A stretch of 64,000 nucleotides of DNA from a bacterium (GTDB lineage: Bacteria; Myxococcota_A; Polyangia; Nannocystales; Nannocystaceae): assembly GCA_024742475.1 (NCBI GenBank), contig JANSYI010000005.1, forward strand, positions 186,001 to 250,000. Direction: 5' to 3'. The notes under the pieces are model-generated. The model was not told where the DNA came from and did not search any database. It saw only the letters and a program-made list of their open reading frames with translations. Positions within the stretch are counted from its first letter, which is position 1; each line of letters begins with the position of its first letter. Positions 34,332 through 43,145 of the stretch are shown piece after piece. Both the position numbers and the translations under genes were made by a program.

Positions 34332-36449
34332 ATGCCGACCAAGACCGCATCTCTCCTGCTGCTGGCCGCTGCTCTATGGGCGGCGCCTGCGTGTGCTCAC
34401 AAAGCTCCCAAAATCGACGCTCCGCTCGGGCGCGTCGTGGTCTACCGCAACGGGGTCGCATACTTCGAGCGCCGCGCGACGGTGGATGGCTCCTTCTCGC
34501 TCGACGTTCCGCGGGGACGGGTCGACGACTTCCTCAAGTCGCTGACGGTCGTCGACCTGTCCGATGGCAGCCCGCTGTCGGTCTCGTACCAGACACCCGA
34601 TCGCTCCTCGGCCCGCTCGGTCTCGATGAAGATCGTGCTCCCCCCGGGAAAGCGGGACGTGCTGATCACCTACGTCACCGAGAGCCCCGCGTGGAAACCG
34701 AGCTACCGCCTGATGCTCGGGGACGACGGAAAAGCGCAGCTGCAGTCGCTCGCGGTGGTCGATAACGTCTCGAACGAGGAGTGGGAGGGGGTTCGGGTTG
34801 GGGTCGGCACCACGTCGGCGCTGTCGTTCCGCTACGACCTGCACAGCGTCCGAATGGTCGAACGAGAGACGGTCGACGACGGGACGCTGATCGCTCAGGC
34901 GCCTCCCACCGGCGGCAGCGCCTACGCCGTGGACGGTGCCCACAAACGCGTCATCGCGAACGTGGGCCTGGACGACCTCGAGGGCTTCGCCGTCTCCATG
35001 GACGATTTTCGCAACATACCGACGGGGAGCTCTACGGGCCGCGACTACACGGCGGTCGTGGAAGCCAGCGCAACGGTGACCATGGAGGAATCGGGCGTCG
35101 CCCTTGCGGGCGCGAGCTCGGCCGAGAGCAAGAGCGAGCTTGCAGGCGCAGACGAGCCCGACGAGCCACCACCGGAGCCTCCGGTCATGCGGCTCGTCAA
35201 TCAGCTCCAGGGGAACGCAGACCGCATCCGGATCGAAGGCTATCGCATGGATGGCGAGGCGGACACATCCAGCGCTCTGCGGCGCGCGAACACGCTGCGC
35301 GAGACGTTGGTCGCCAATGGGATCGACAGCGCGCGGATCGAGGTCGCCGAAGGCCGCGGGACGGTGGAAGACTCCAGCGACGTCCTGCGCGTGACGGCCG
35401 TGGACGAAGTGCTCCAGATGACACAGGCGGTCGGCGATGGAGACGACGAGGCTCCGAGGGGAAGCGCGCTCTTCCTCGCAAAGCAGCCCTTGTCTCTCGA
35501 GGTCGGGCATTCGGCGATGGTCACGTTGCTCGAGGCCGAGACCTCCGCCCACAGGGTGTACGTCTACGACCCGGCGAGCGAGAGAGGCTCGACAAGGTTT
35601 GCCTTCAACGCGGTGCGCATCACCAACCCGACCGACCACACGCTCGACCCGGGCCCCTTCACGGTCTACGCAAAGGACCAGTTCCTCGGGGAGGGGATCG
35701 CCGAGCCCATTCCTCCACGCGCCAACGCGCTCGTGCCCTACGCGCTCGACCGCACGCTTCGCGTACGCACCCAGGAGGAGACTCAAGACGACATTCAGCG
35801 ACTGATCGACGTGCAGCGAGGCGTCGCCACGACGGATACACAGCGGGTCCGTTCCACGACGTTCCGCTTGCACAACCGCGGTGCGCAGCGAGCCACGGTG
35901 TACATCCGGCACCGCGTCCCCTCGGGATGGAAGGAGCACGACCTCCCCAAGAACGCACAGCGCTACGGAGACGACGTGCTCGTGCCGGTCGACGTGGAGG
36001 GCAACGAACACGCCACGCTGACGCTGCGCGACACGATGCCCCTACAGTCCACGCTGAACCTGCGAGCGACGAAGGACCTGGTCATGGTCAAGCGCTACCT
36101 CGCTTCGGGCGACGCACCGCCGTCCGTCGCGCCACAGCTGCGAGCGCTCGTCGATGCCCACGAGCGCGCGCAGGCCCTGCACGAGAAGCTGCACGCAGCC
36201 CAAGAGCAGGTTGGGGCGCTACGCATCCGCACGCAGGAGCTTCGCGACCAACTCGTGCTTCTGCGCAAGTCCAAGAAGGCGCAGTCGCTGTCGTCGCACC
36301 TGGCCAAGCGGATGCGCGAGGTCAGCGACGAGCTCGATGCCGCCCTGCTGGTGGTCAGCGGCCTGAAGAACGAGCGGCTCGCGGCCCACATCCAGCTGAG
36401 TACGATCGTGGCCGACCTCGCGGTGGATGACGAGCTCGCCGTCCGATGA
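34332..36449 (+). CDS. DUF4139 protein with an OmpA-like insertion
   Basis: 705 residues. A lipoprotein-like signal (Cys21 in WAAPAC) starts the DUF4140/DUF4139 pattern: RVVVYRNGVAYFERRATVDG, then VTYVTESPAWKPSYRLML and SNEEWEGVRVGVGT, then LHNRGAQRATVYIRHRVP and a C-terminal helical hairpin (about 615-690) rich in Glu, Lys and Leu. Between the halves (about 280-350) lies NQLQGNADRIRIEGYRMDGE through ARIEVAEGRGT, which has the spacing of the OmpA peptidoglycan-binding domain. It is probably an envelope protein, periplasmic or outer-membrane-linked. Upstream neighbour is divergent; the next gene starts 132 nt downstream. Confidence 0.75.
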   Translation: MPTKTASLLLLAAALWAAPACAHKAPKIDAPLGRVVVYRNGVAYFERRATVDGSFSLDVPRGRVDDFLKSLTVVDLSDGSPLSVSYQTPDRSSARSVSMKIVLPPGKRDVLITYVTESPAWKPSYRLMLGDDGKAQLQSLAVVDNVSNEEWEGVRVGVGTTSALSFRYDLHSVRMVERETVDDGTLIAQAPPTGGSAYAVDGAHKRVIANVGLDDLEGFAVSMDDFRNIPTGSSTGRDYTAVVEASATVTMEESGVALAGASSAESKSELAGADEPDEPPPEPPVMRLVNQLQGNADRIRIEGYRMDGEADTSSALRRANTLRETLVANGIDSARIEVAEGRGTVEDSSDVLRVTAVDEVLQMTQAVGDGDDEAPRGSALFLAKQPLSLEVGHSAMVTLLEAETSAHRVYVYDPASERGSTRFAFNAVRITNPTDHTLDPGPFTVYAKDQFLGEGIAEPIPPRANALVPYALDRTLRVRTQEETQDDIQRLIDVQRGVATTDTQRVRSTTFRLHNRGAQRATVYIRHRVPSGWKEHDLPKNAQRYGDDVLVPVDVEGNEHATLTLRDTMPLQSTLNLRATKDLVMVKRYLASGDAPPSVAPQLRALVDAHERAQALHEKLHAAQEQVGALRIRTQELRDQLVLLRKSKKAQSLSSHLAKRMREVSDELDAALLVVSGLKNERLAAHIQLSTIVADLAVDDELAVR

Positions 36450-36581
36450 GCGAGGGCTTCTCGCGCGTGCCAGTTTGTCTTCCACCTCGCTGTGAGGGTG
36501 ACCGCATGGCCGCGCGCCACCCTTCGTGCACCGAAAGCCCTGCGAGAACACGTTGGCACTCGCGTTGCACCATCGCCGCGC

Positions 36582-37166
36582 ATGTCCCTTCTGCGAACGT
36601 GCGTGTTCCTTCTCCCCTCCTCCCTCGCGCTCGCGTGCGCGGGCAACCCATCCCCCGTCGTCGAGGCCCCGCAGTGCGAGCCCGAACCCACGATCGTGGT
36701 CAGCGATCCAACGCCCTCCAAACCCATCGTCGCGATCCCCCCCGACACCGAGTTCGTGAAGCTGAGGCTGTTCGTCGTAGGGGCCGCCGACAGCCTCGAT
36801 GAGACCCTGCCCGAGCCGATCCAGCGCACGGACGCTTGTGCTCGAGCAGGGTGCGACCTGTTGCTCTCGCCCGTCCTGCTCGGTCGCAACCACGCCGAGA
36901 TGGAGATCGAGATCGGCAGCAAGAGCGACGGGGTCTTGTTCTCGATGGAAGCGCGACCGCGCATCCTCGACGACACCGTGGAGCTCCGCCTCGACGCACA
37001 TTTCCTCGTCGAAGACACGCACAACCGGCCGCAGCACCTCCAATTCTCCGGTGCACTCACACCCGGGCAGATCACCCACGTCGGAACCTTCTACGCGACC
37101 GACCACCGCGGCCACGTCATGGGTCCGCAGGTCTACGCCGTCGTCGAGCGTGCGACCGGCTCCTAG
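36582..37166 (+). CDS. Lipoprotein of unknown function
   Basis: 194 residues from ATG 36582. Signal MSLLRTCVFLLPSSLALAC (Cys19), a short Pro/Glu linker, then about 150 residues with two cysteines near position 80 (DACARAGCDLLLSP) and beta-strand-like repeats (EMEIEIGSKSDGVLFSMEAR). No recognised family. The 131-nt gap upstream holds no gene. A TetR-family gene starts 18 nt after its stop on the same strand. Confidence 0.65.
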   Translation: MSLLRTCVFLLPSSLALACAGNPSPVVEAPQCEPEPTIVVSDPTPSKPIVAIPPDTEFVKLRLFVVGAADSLDETLPEPIQRTDACARAGCDLLLSPVLLGRNHAEMEIEIGSKSDGVLFSMEARPRILDDTVELRLDAHFLVEDTHNRPQHLQFSGALTPGQITHVGTFYATDHRGHVMGPQVYAVVERATGS

Positions 37167-37184
37167 TCTCGTACACTTCGTCCC

Positions 37185-37811
37185 GTGCCACGGCGGCCAC
37201 GCACCCCGCGTCAGCCCAAGCAGGAGCGCTCCCGCTTCCTGGCCGATGCCGTCGTCGAAGCCGCCGCTCGGGTGGTGCGAGAGGTTGGGTGGTCGCGCGC
37301 AAAGGTGGGGCGGATCGCCAAGGTGGCCGGCGTCAGCGTGGGTTCGCTCTACCGCTACTTCCCTGGCCGCGACGTGCTGCTCGGCGCGGTGATCGATCGC
37401 GCCCTGGCGCGCGATTCCGAGGCATTCGAGGCTGCGTTGCAACGCCTCGATGGCGGCACGATCGAGGAGAGCCTGCGTTCGTTCATCGACGCGCTGGTCG
37501 GCGACGACCGACTCACCGATCCACGCCTCTTGCGGCACCTCGTCGACGTGCTCGACGCCGCCGGCCGACTGGAGACCGTGCGCACGTTGTTCGACGGCAT
37601 GGTCCGCCGATTCGCGGAGCGGCTCGTCGAGACCCACCCCGAGCTGGGCCCGATCGCGGTCGTCGAGCGAAGATCCCACATCGCGTTCTGGGGCCTGCGG
37701 TCGGCCTTCGTGGCGCGAGTACGCGTCGAAGACCCGTTCGATCTGCCCGCATTTCGCGAAGACGCCGAGGTCACGCTGCACGCGCTCCTCAGAACACCAG
37801 CCACGCGATGA
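37185..37811 (+). CDS. TetR-family transcriptional regulator
   Basis: 208 residues from GTG 37185. The N-terminal HTH (about 18-66) contains AAARVVREVGWSRAKVGRIA and the recognition helix VSVGSLYRYFPGRDVLL, the standard TetR signature. The C-terminal ligand domain (about 80-205) is helical. It is convergent with the COQ4-like gene, overlapping its end by 23 nt. A 16-bp perfect palindrome 38 nt upstream of that gene is a good operator candidate, although self-control is equally possible. Confidence 0.85.
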   Translation: MPRRPRTPRQPKQERSRFLADAVVEAAARVVREVGWSRAKVGRIAKVAGVSVGSLYRYFPGRDVLLGAVIDRALARDSEAFEAALQRLDGGTIEESLRSFIDALVGDDRLTDPRLLRHLVDVLDAAGRLETVRTLFDGMVRRFAERLVETHPELGPIAVVERRSHIAFWGLRSAFVARVRVEDPFDLPAFREDAEVTLHALLRTPATR

Positions 37812-38325
37812 GGGCCAGCGGTGCCGCATACGCGAGCAACGACACGACGAGGTGGGCGACGAACGCGAGGACATCGCCAGTCGTGGGCCGCGGAGGCTCG
37901 ACGTCGAGACCCAGCTCTGTCTTCAGCGCGCCCACATCACGATCGAGCAGCGCATCGGCGTCTCGCCCGTAGAGGTTGCGGCTGTGTCGTCCACGAACGA
38001 ACGCCCGAAACACACGACTCGGCCGCTGGACGATGCCCATCGTCAGCGCGAGCGTATTGAGCACCCACGCGGCCGGGTACGCGCGACAGCCGGAGCCCAG
38101 CTCCCACGCTCCGATCTCCGCCTCGCCGAGGTTCGACGTCTGGTAGCCCGTCAGCACGTGGTGCATGTCGTGAAACACGACGGCCTTCTTTCGGCCCTCA
38201 GTGTTCGGAAACGAGAGCGGGATGCCGAGCACGGTCACCGTGACCGTGGGCTTGGAGTATCCGCCGTCCTCACCGAACCCGTTGGCTTCGAAGTAGGCCG
38301 TGCGAGCCTCGAAGAGCGTCGTCAT
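37789..38325 (-). CDS. COQ4-like protein with C-terminal membrane helix
   Basis: 178 residues. The string VVFHDMHHVLTGYQTSNLGE (His52, Asp53, His56, Glu68) matches the HDxxH-x-GY-xxxxGE zinc motif of the ubiquinone biosynthesis protein COQ4 family. The sequence continues ELGSGCRAYPAAWVLNT and ends in a hydrophobic helix, AYAAPLALIAWLVF. In COQ4 the motif supports assembly or a hydroxylation/decarboxylation step of quinone biosynthesis; here substrate is unknown and the membrane helix suggests a lipid partner. The convergent TetR gene and the upstream palindrome suggest local control. Confidence 0.6.
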   Translation of the reverse strand: MTTLFEARTAYFEANGFGEDGGYSKPTVTVTVLGIPLSFPNTEGRKKAVVFHDMHHVLTGYQTSNLGEAEIGAWELGSGCRAYPAAWVLNTLALTMGIVQRPSRVFRAFVRGRHSRNLYGRDADALLDRDVGALKTELGLDVEPPRPTTGDVLAFVAHLVVSLLAYAAPLALIAWLVF

Positions 38326-38362
38326 GTCCCGAGTGTGCGACCGGGTTCGGAACGCGACGACT

Positions 38363-38378
38363 CGCGTTCGCGAACGCG
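38363..38378. promoter_or_regulatory. 16-bp perfect palindrome upstream of the COQ4-like gene
   Basis: CGCGTTCGCGAACGCG, its own reverse complement, 38 nt upstream of the start at 38325. A second smaller dyad, GTTCGGAAC (38345-38353), shares the GTTCG/GAAC core. The size and symmetry fit an operator for the TetR regulator encoded at 37185. Confidence 0.5.
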
Positions 38379-38426
38379 GAAAAGGATGTAAAATCATCGC
38401 ACTGGGGCAGTCTCGCAGTGTCGCAT

Positions 38427-40850
38427 TCAGGTTCCGTTCTCAGCCGCGCGCTTGATCTCCGAGAGATCCGCGCGGGCCTGCACCACATCGGGGTGTCGAT
38501 GGCCGAGCTCGCCTTCCAAGATCACCACAGCTCGGTTCGCAGTGGTGACGGCGGTAGGCACCGTCTGCGTCTTGGCGAGCGTGAGCAGGCACGATGCGGC
38601 CTCCCGCGTCCCCTCGGGGAGCTTCGGAAGGGCCGACTCGACGAGGCCCTTCGCCTCCGGTCCGCGGCCGAGCTCGAGCAGCGCCGACGCCTTGGAACAT
38701 TCGGCGATTCCGGTCGAGAGGTGGTCGGAGCCATACGCTTTGGCGCGGCGCGAGACCGCCTGTGCATAGGCTTCGAGTGAGGCTTCGTCGTCGCCGCGCA
38801 CCTGCAGCACGGAGCCCAAGTTGAGGTAGTGGGTGCCAAGCTGCGGTTCCTCGTCGCCGTGCGCCTCGGTCATGACGGAGATCGCCTGCTTGGCAGCGGC
38901 CAGCGCAGCATCGGTGTTTGCGTTGCGCACGTACACCTCGGTCAACACGCCCAATACGGTCGCGACCTCGCGTGCGTCGTCGAGCGCGCGCCACCCCTGG
39001 GCCGCGCGCTCGAGGAGCCCTTGGGCTTCGTCGAAGCGACCCTGCATCAGACGGAGCTCGCCCTCGCGCGTCAGATGACGCGGGCTCGAAGGCGGAGCTC
39101 CGTTGAGCGCCTCGTAGGCGCTGGCCGAGACGTTGAGCCAATGCTCCGCAGCGTCGAGGTCTCCCTTGTTTTGCGTGACCCAGACCAGTGACGATGCCGT
39201 GTTCACCGTCGCTTGGTGAGCCCGTGCGATGAGCGTGGCTTCGTAGGCCGCCTCGAAGTCTGCTTCCGCCTCCGGCAGCATGTGCGTACGCGCGTAGACC
39301 TTGCCGCGCTGGTAGAAGGCGTCGTAGAGCACGGTCGGCTGGCCGAACGCCTGCGCGCGACGGACGAGGTCGTCGCCTAGCTCGAGCGCCGCCTCGTACT
39401 CGCCCGCGAGCGCCAGAGCATCGACCCGGCTGCCGTCTGCCTCGAGCTGCACGTACTCGGCCTCACGACCCAAGAAGTTCGGGGCCTCGTCGCAGATTGA
39501 TGGCGGAATGAACGCGTTCGTCAACGCCTCGAGGCTCACACCTTGGGGCGGCGCCTCGACGATTTCGATCATCGACTCGTAGCGGCCGAACAACGCGTCG
39601 AAGCACTCGACATCCGATGGCGTCGGCCCGCGTTCGCAGACCTCGGCGACCTTCAGCTCGACCGCCAGCACCTCGTCCCTGAGCACGGCCAACGGCTCCC
39701 CTGAACCCGTGGCGCCGTCGCGCTCTACGGTCCAGATCGACGACCATCGCTCGGAGACGGGACAGGGTGTGGGACGGACGCTCGACTTCAGGGGAGCCGC
39801 CGCCAACACCCCAGCGACAGCCAGGCCCCCAGCCCACAAACGGTAGCGTCGGCGCGTATCGAGGGCATCGAGCAGCGACTCCATCGATGCATGCCGTCGC
39901 CCCGGCTCGCTGCTGAGTCCCCGCCGCAGGGCTCGGTAGACGTGCCGCGGCACGCCCGCGTCCGGAGGTGGCGGCTCCACACGCCGGCTCGCGATCGCCT
40001 CGACGAGCTGGGTCATCGTCTTTGCCTTGAACGGCCGGTGGCCGTAGAGCCCCTCGTAGAGCGACACGCAGAAGCTGAACTGGTCCGCTGCGGGGCCGAC
40101 GTTGCCGCCGAGGAACTGCTCGGGGGACATGTACGCAGGCGTGCCCATGATCGCGTCGCTCACAGTGGTCGACCCGTGTGAGAGCCGGGGCCCTCCGCTG
40201 CCATCGCTGAGTTCCTCCGAAGACGCGGACGCTGTCCCGACCTCGCGGACCAACCCCAAGTCGAGCACCCGCACCCGCCCGTCATCGCCCATCATGGCGT
40301 TGGCGGGCTTGAAGTCTCGATGCAGCAAGCCGTGGGCGTGAAGCGCAGCCAAGCCCTGCCCGGCCTGTCGGTACGCACCGAGGATGGCTTCCGGAGGCTG
40401 CTCGCTCTGCCACTGTGCCAGCGTGCGCCCGTAGATCCGCTCCATCGCGATGTAGAGCGCGCCGTCGTGATCGCCGATGGCGAACACCTTCACCACGTTG
40501 GGGTGGGAGAGCTGCGCCATCGCCTGAGCCTCTCGACGCGCCCGCGCGACCGAGATCTCCGACGATGTGTGACGCGAGAGCACCTTGATCGCCACGTCGC
40601 GACCGAGCATCGGGTCACGCGCCGCATACACGACCCCCATCGCCCCCGCGCCGAGCTTGCCGCCGACCTCGAGCCGACCGAGGCGCTCGGGAACCCGCAG
40701 CAGCTCGTGTTCGCCGCCGCCTCGCGTCGAGGCCACGGAGACGCCCGCGTCGTCGAGCTTTCGGATCAGCGCGTCCGCCATCCCCATGATGGCGTCGGTG
40801 GGAGGGCCCGGACGCCGCCTGGTGGGATTATCGTCGCGCTGGTCTATCAT
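38427..40850 (-). CDS. Membrane-anchored Ser/Thr protein kinase with TPR region
   Basis: 807 residues. Kinase domain about 58-330: glycine loop LGAGAMGVVYAA (65-73 core), Lys89 in VAIKVL, HRDFKPANAMM (177-187), DLGLV (197-201, Leu for the usual Phe) and MGTPAYMSPEQFLGG. One transmembrane helix at about 337-353. The rest is periplasmic TPR-like helices with strings such as AAKQAISVMTEAHGDEEPQL. The DLG variant is common in active myxobacterial kinases. Start MIDQRDDNP at 40850 lies only 11 nt from the divergent sigma factor start; later starts (40787, 40781) are possible. Confidence 0.9.
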   Translation of the reverse strand: MIDQRDDNPTRRRPGPPTDAIMGMADALIRKLDDAGVSVASTRGGGEHELLRVPERLGRLEVGGKLGAGAMGVVYAARDPMLGRDVAIKVLSRHTSSEISVARARREAQAMAQLSHPNVVKVFAIGDHDGALYIAMERIYGRTLAQWQSEQPPEAILGAYRQAGQGLAALHAHGLLHRDFKPANAMMGDDGRVRVLDLGLVREVGTASASSEELSDGSGGPRLSHGSTTVSDAIMGTPAYMSPEQFLGGNVGPAADQFSFCVSLYEGLYGHRPFKAKTMTQLVEAIASRRVEPPPPDAGVPRHVYRALRRGLSSEPGRRHASMESLLDALDTRRRYRLWAGGLAVAGVLAAAPLKSSVRPTPCPVSERWSSIWTVERDGATGSGEPLAVLRDEVLAVELKVAEVCERGPTPSDVECFDALFGRYESMIEIVEAPPQGVSLEALTNAFIPPSICDEAPNFLGREAEYVQLEADGSRVDALALAGEYEAALELGDDLVRRAQAFGQPTVLYDAFYQRGKVYARTHMLPEAEADFEAAYEATLIARAHQATVNTASSLVWVTQNKGDLDAAEHWLNVSASAYEALNGAPPSSPRHLTREGELRLMQGRFDEAQGLLERAAQGWRALDDAREVATVLGVLTEVYVRNANTDAALAAAKQAISVMTEAHGDEEPQLGTHYLNLGSVLQVRGDDEASLEAYAQAVSRRAKAYGSDHLSTGIAECSKASALLELGRGPEAKGLVESALPKLPEGTREAASCLLTLAKTQTVPTAVTTANRAVVILEGELGHRHPDVVQARADLSEIKRAAENGT

Positions 40851-40861
40851 CCTCTTGCACG

Positions 40862-41512
40862 ATGCCCGACTTCGCCGAGACCGACGATTCCACGCTGCTT
40901 ACGGCGTGGCGATCCGGCGACTCTCGAGCGAGTGCTGAGCTCGTGCGCCGCCACTACCGATCGGTGTACCTCTTTTTCTATTCCAAGGTGGGACCCGACG
41001 CGGCGCAAGATCTCACCCAGGCTGTGTTCGAGACCTTGTGCAAGCGGCAAACGGCCTTTCGTGGCGACGCCACCGTCCGCACGTACCTGTTCGGCATCGC
41101 ACGCTGGACGCTCGTACATCACCACCGGAAGCGCCGGGGTTCTCTCGAGACGTTCGACCCCGCTGAGGACGCGCTCGACGTTCCCGACGCGGTCGCTTCG
41201 ATCACCTCCCAGCTGGCAGCCCGGCGCGAAGAGGTCCTCTTCGTGCAAGGCATGCGGCAGCTCGCCCTCGACGACCAGATCGTCCTCGAGCTGAAGTACT
41301 ACGACGACATGACGGTCCGCGAGCTCGCCGCCGTCTACGAAGTTCCGCGTGCGACCATGGCGGATCGTGTGGCCCGCGCTCGCACCCGACTGGCCAAGAT
41401 CGTGGCGCGGCTCGGAGAATCGCCCGCCCTCGTCGAATCCACGATATCGGGCCTCGACGCCCATATGCAGGCGGTCCGGCGACACCTGGCCAAGCACCTC
41501 GCAAAGGCCTGA
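40862..41512 (+). CDS. ECF sigma factor
   Basis: 216 residues. Sigma region 2 (about 15-85: LLTAWRSGDSRASAELVRRHY, DAAQDLTQAVFETLCK, YLFGIARWTLVHHHRK) and region 4 (about 130-180: QIVLELKYYDDMTVRELAAVY, VPRATMADRVARARTRL) are intact, so it should redirect RNA polymerase. Region 4 contains the usual DMTxxELA sequence. The divergent kinase 11 nt away is the likely regulator. No anti-sigma factor gene follows; the next gene is a lipoprotein. Confidence 0.85.
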   Translation: MPDFAETDDSTLLTAWRSGDSRASAELVRRHYRSVYLFFYSKVGPDAAQDLTQAVFETLCKRQTAFRGDATVRTYLFGIARWTLVHHHRKRRGSLETFDPAEDALDVPDAVASITSQLAARREEVLFVQGMRQLALDDQIVLELKYYDDMTVRELAAVYEVPRATMADRVARARTRLAKIVARLGESPALVESTISGLDAHMQAVRRHLAKHLAKA

Positions 41513-41556
41513 AAAAAGATCCGGACAAAACCCGGCGGCGCGGACTGCCCCTTGGC

Positions 41557-42456
41557 ATGCATCGATTTGGATGGCCGATCGTCGTGGCAGGGCTGCTGGG
41601 GGGCTGCTTTGCAGAACCGGAGGAACTCGCGTCCGAGCCCGAAACTCCGGGCACCACGACGGGCGACAACATCGAGTCGTCGTTCACGGGCACGCCGACA
41701 TCGGCGGGGTCCGCGGGCGGGACGTCGGAGGGGAGCAGCTCGACGGGCGAGCCCGACGACGATGACGACGGCGCCGGCGCCACGAGCACGACCGGCATCG
41801 CGCCCGGCTCGGAGAGCGGCGACACATCCTCGGGAGGCGACGGGTCGACCTCCACCGGGGAGATCGAACTCGACTGCGCGGGCGTCCCGAACGGAGACGC
41901 AGCGATCGACGAATGCGGCGTGTGCAACGGCCCCGGCGGGCCGTGCTGGGGGTGCACCATCCCTTCTGCATCGAACTACGACCCCCTCGCCGAGATCAAC
42001 GACGGGACGTGCAGCTGCACGCCCGCGGGGGGCGGCGTCACCGATCAGTCCAACCTGTTCAGCGACGCGGGATCGGGAGGCCAGGATCAGTGGCAGTCCT
42101 TCACCACGGGCATCGCCGGTGCGCTCGCGCGGGTCGACCTGGGCGTCGGCTCGCCGATCGCGGGCCCCTCTGCGGGCACGATCCGCATCTACGAGGGCGA
42201 GGGCACCGGCGGCACCGAGCTTGGAAGCATCGACGTCACCTTCGAAGACGTACACAACCAGATGCAAGAGTTCGCGCTCGAAGATCCCATCCCGCTCAGC
42301 GCAGGCACGACGTACACCATCCGCTTCTCGGTTCCCGCGGTCACCGTCGGCTGGGTCGACGTCGCGCCCGACGTGTACGAAGGCGGGCGGGCGAGCTACG
42401 GCGCCGGCACGGACTTCGTGTTCCGCACGGTGATGACGCAGTGCGTGCCTCGGTGA
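41557..42456 (+). CDS. Secreted lipoprotein with beta-sandwich-like C-terminal domain
   Basis: 299 residues. Signal ends LLGGC (Cys17), long Ser/Thr/Gly/Asp linker to about 108, then a Cys-rich loop (CAGVPNGDAAIDECGVCNG), which resembles thrombospondin-3-type or calcium-binding loops, and a C-terminal domain of about 150 residues (DQWQSFTTGIAGALARVDLG). The DQ-QSFT pattern resembles carbohydrate-binding beta-sandwiches. Function unknown. It starts 45 nt after the sigma factor. Confidence 0.7.
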   Translation: MHRFGWPIVVAGLLGGCFAEPEELASEPETPGTTTGDNIESSFTGTPTSAGSAGGTSEGSSSTGEPDDDDDGAGATSTTGIAPGSESGDTSSGGDGSTSTGEIELDCAGVPNGDAAIDECGVCNGPGGPCWGCTIPSASNYDPLAEINDGTCSCTPAGGGVTDQSNLFSDAGSGGQDQWQSFTTGIAGALARVDLGVGSPIAGPSAGTIRIYEGEGTGGTELGSIDVTFEDVHNQMQEFALEDPIPLSAGTTYTIRFSVPAVTVGWVDVAPDVYEGGRASYGAGTDFVFRTVMTQCVPR

Positions 42457-42510
42457 TGAGGTCGGCAGACCCCTGGCCGATGGTGCGGCGCGGACCGTAG
42501 ACTCGCAGGC

Positions 42511-43092
42511 ATGCGAAGGGCTGCGGGGTTCTTGGTCTTGCTTTGCGTCGCGTGTGACCCCGACGACTCCGGGCACGCGAGCGATGCGTCCTCGACGGGC
42601 ACGGTGATCGACCCGTCTTCGAGCGGTGCCGCGTCGTCATCGTCATCGTCATCGGGCGAGCCCGACTCGGTCTACGCGCCCGAGGTTCACACCTGCCGGA
42701 AAGAGTGCGACTTCGCGGCCGACTGCTGCCCCGCCGACCTCGAAAACTGCCCCTCCCCGGGGTTTCCTGGCAACTTCGGCTGCGTGAATGGCCTGTGCGT
42801 CCCGGCGCCGTGCGAGACCGACGCTCAGTGCGAAGCCATCACGCCGGGCTCTACGTGCAACGACGTCGACGGCGTACCGCAGTGCGTCATCCTCTGCGAC
42901 TCCGACGCTCCTTGCGCGCCCCTGGGCTCGGGCTTCGCCTGCGGCGGCGAGACGACCGACGGGCAGGGCTACTGCCGCGAGAGATGTGACATCGGGACGC
43001 CCTGCCTGCTCGAGGAGTGCAACGCCGAGGGCATCTGCGAGTGCGCGAACGATGACCAGTGTGTCAGCGGATTCTCCTGTGACGCCGACTGA
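42511..43092 (+). CDS. Cysteine-rich lipoprotein
   Basis: 193 residues. MRRAAGFLVLLCVAC (Cys15), a Ser-rich linker whose codons form a short TCGTCA repeat (42634-42654), and a domain of about 130 residues with about 20 cysteines in modules CRKECDFAADCCPADLENC, CETDAQCEAITPGSTC and CDIGTPCLLEECNAEGIC. Similar in layout to the 4013 and 30723 proteins. The msrA selenoprotein gene follows 72 nt downstream, separated by a hairpin. Confidence 0.75.
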   Translation: MRRAAGFLVLLCVACDPDDSGHASDASSTGTVIDPSSSGAASSSSSSSGEPDSVYAPEVHTCRKECDFAADCCPADLENCPSPGFPGNFGCVNGLCVPAPCETDAQCEAITPGSTCNDVDGVPQCVILCDSDAPCAPLGSGFACGGETTDGQGYCRERCDIGTPCLLEECNAEGICECANDDQCVSGFSCDAD

Positions 43093-43108
43093 GACTCGGG
43101 GCAGTCTG

Positions 43109-43123
43109 CCTCGGCTGCCGAGG
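43109..43123 (+). terminator. Short hairpin between lipoprotein and msrA
   Basis: CCTCGGC, single T, GCCGAGG: a perfect 7-bp stem 16 nt after the lipoprotein stop. There is no U-tract, so it is only a weak terminator candidate. Confidence 0.3.
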
Positions 43124-43145
43124 GGGTTGCGCATTGCCCGTTCAG

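Noticed and set aside
42634..42654. TCGTCA repeat in a lipoprotein gene as a mobile or phase-variable element
   Set aside because: Only three units plus a partial one, coding a Ser stretch in a linker; mentioned in the gene entry only.
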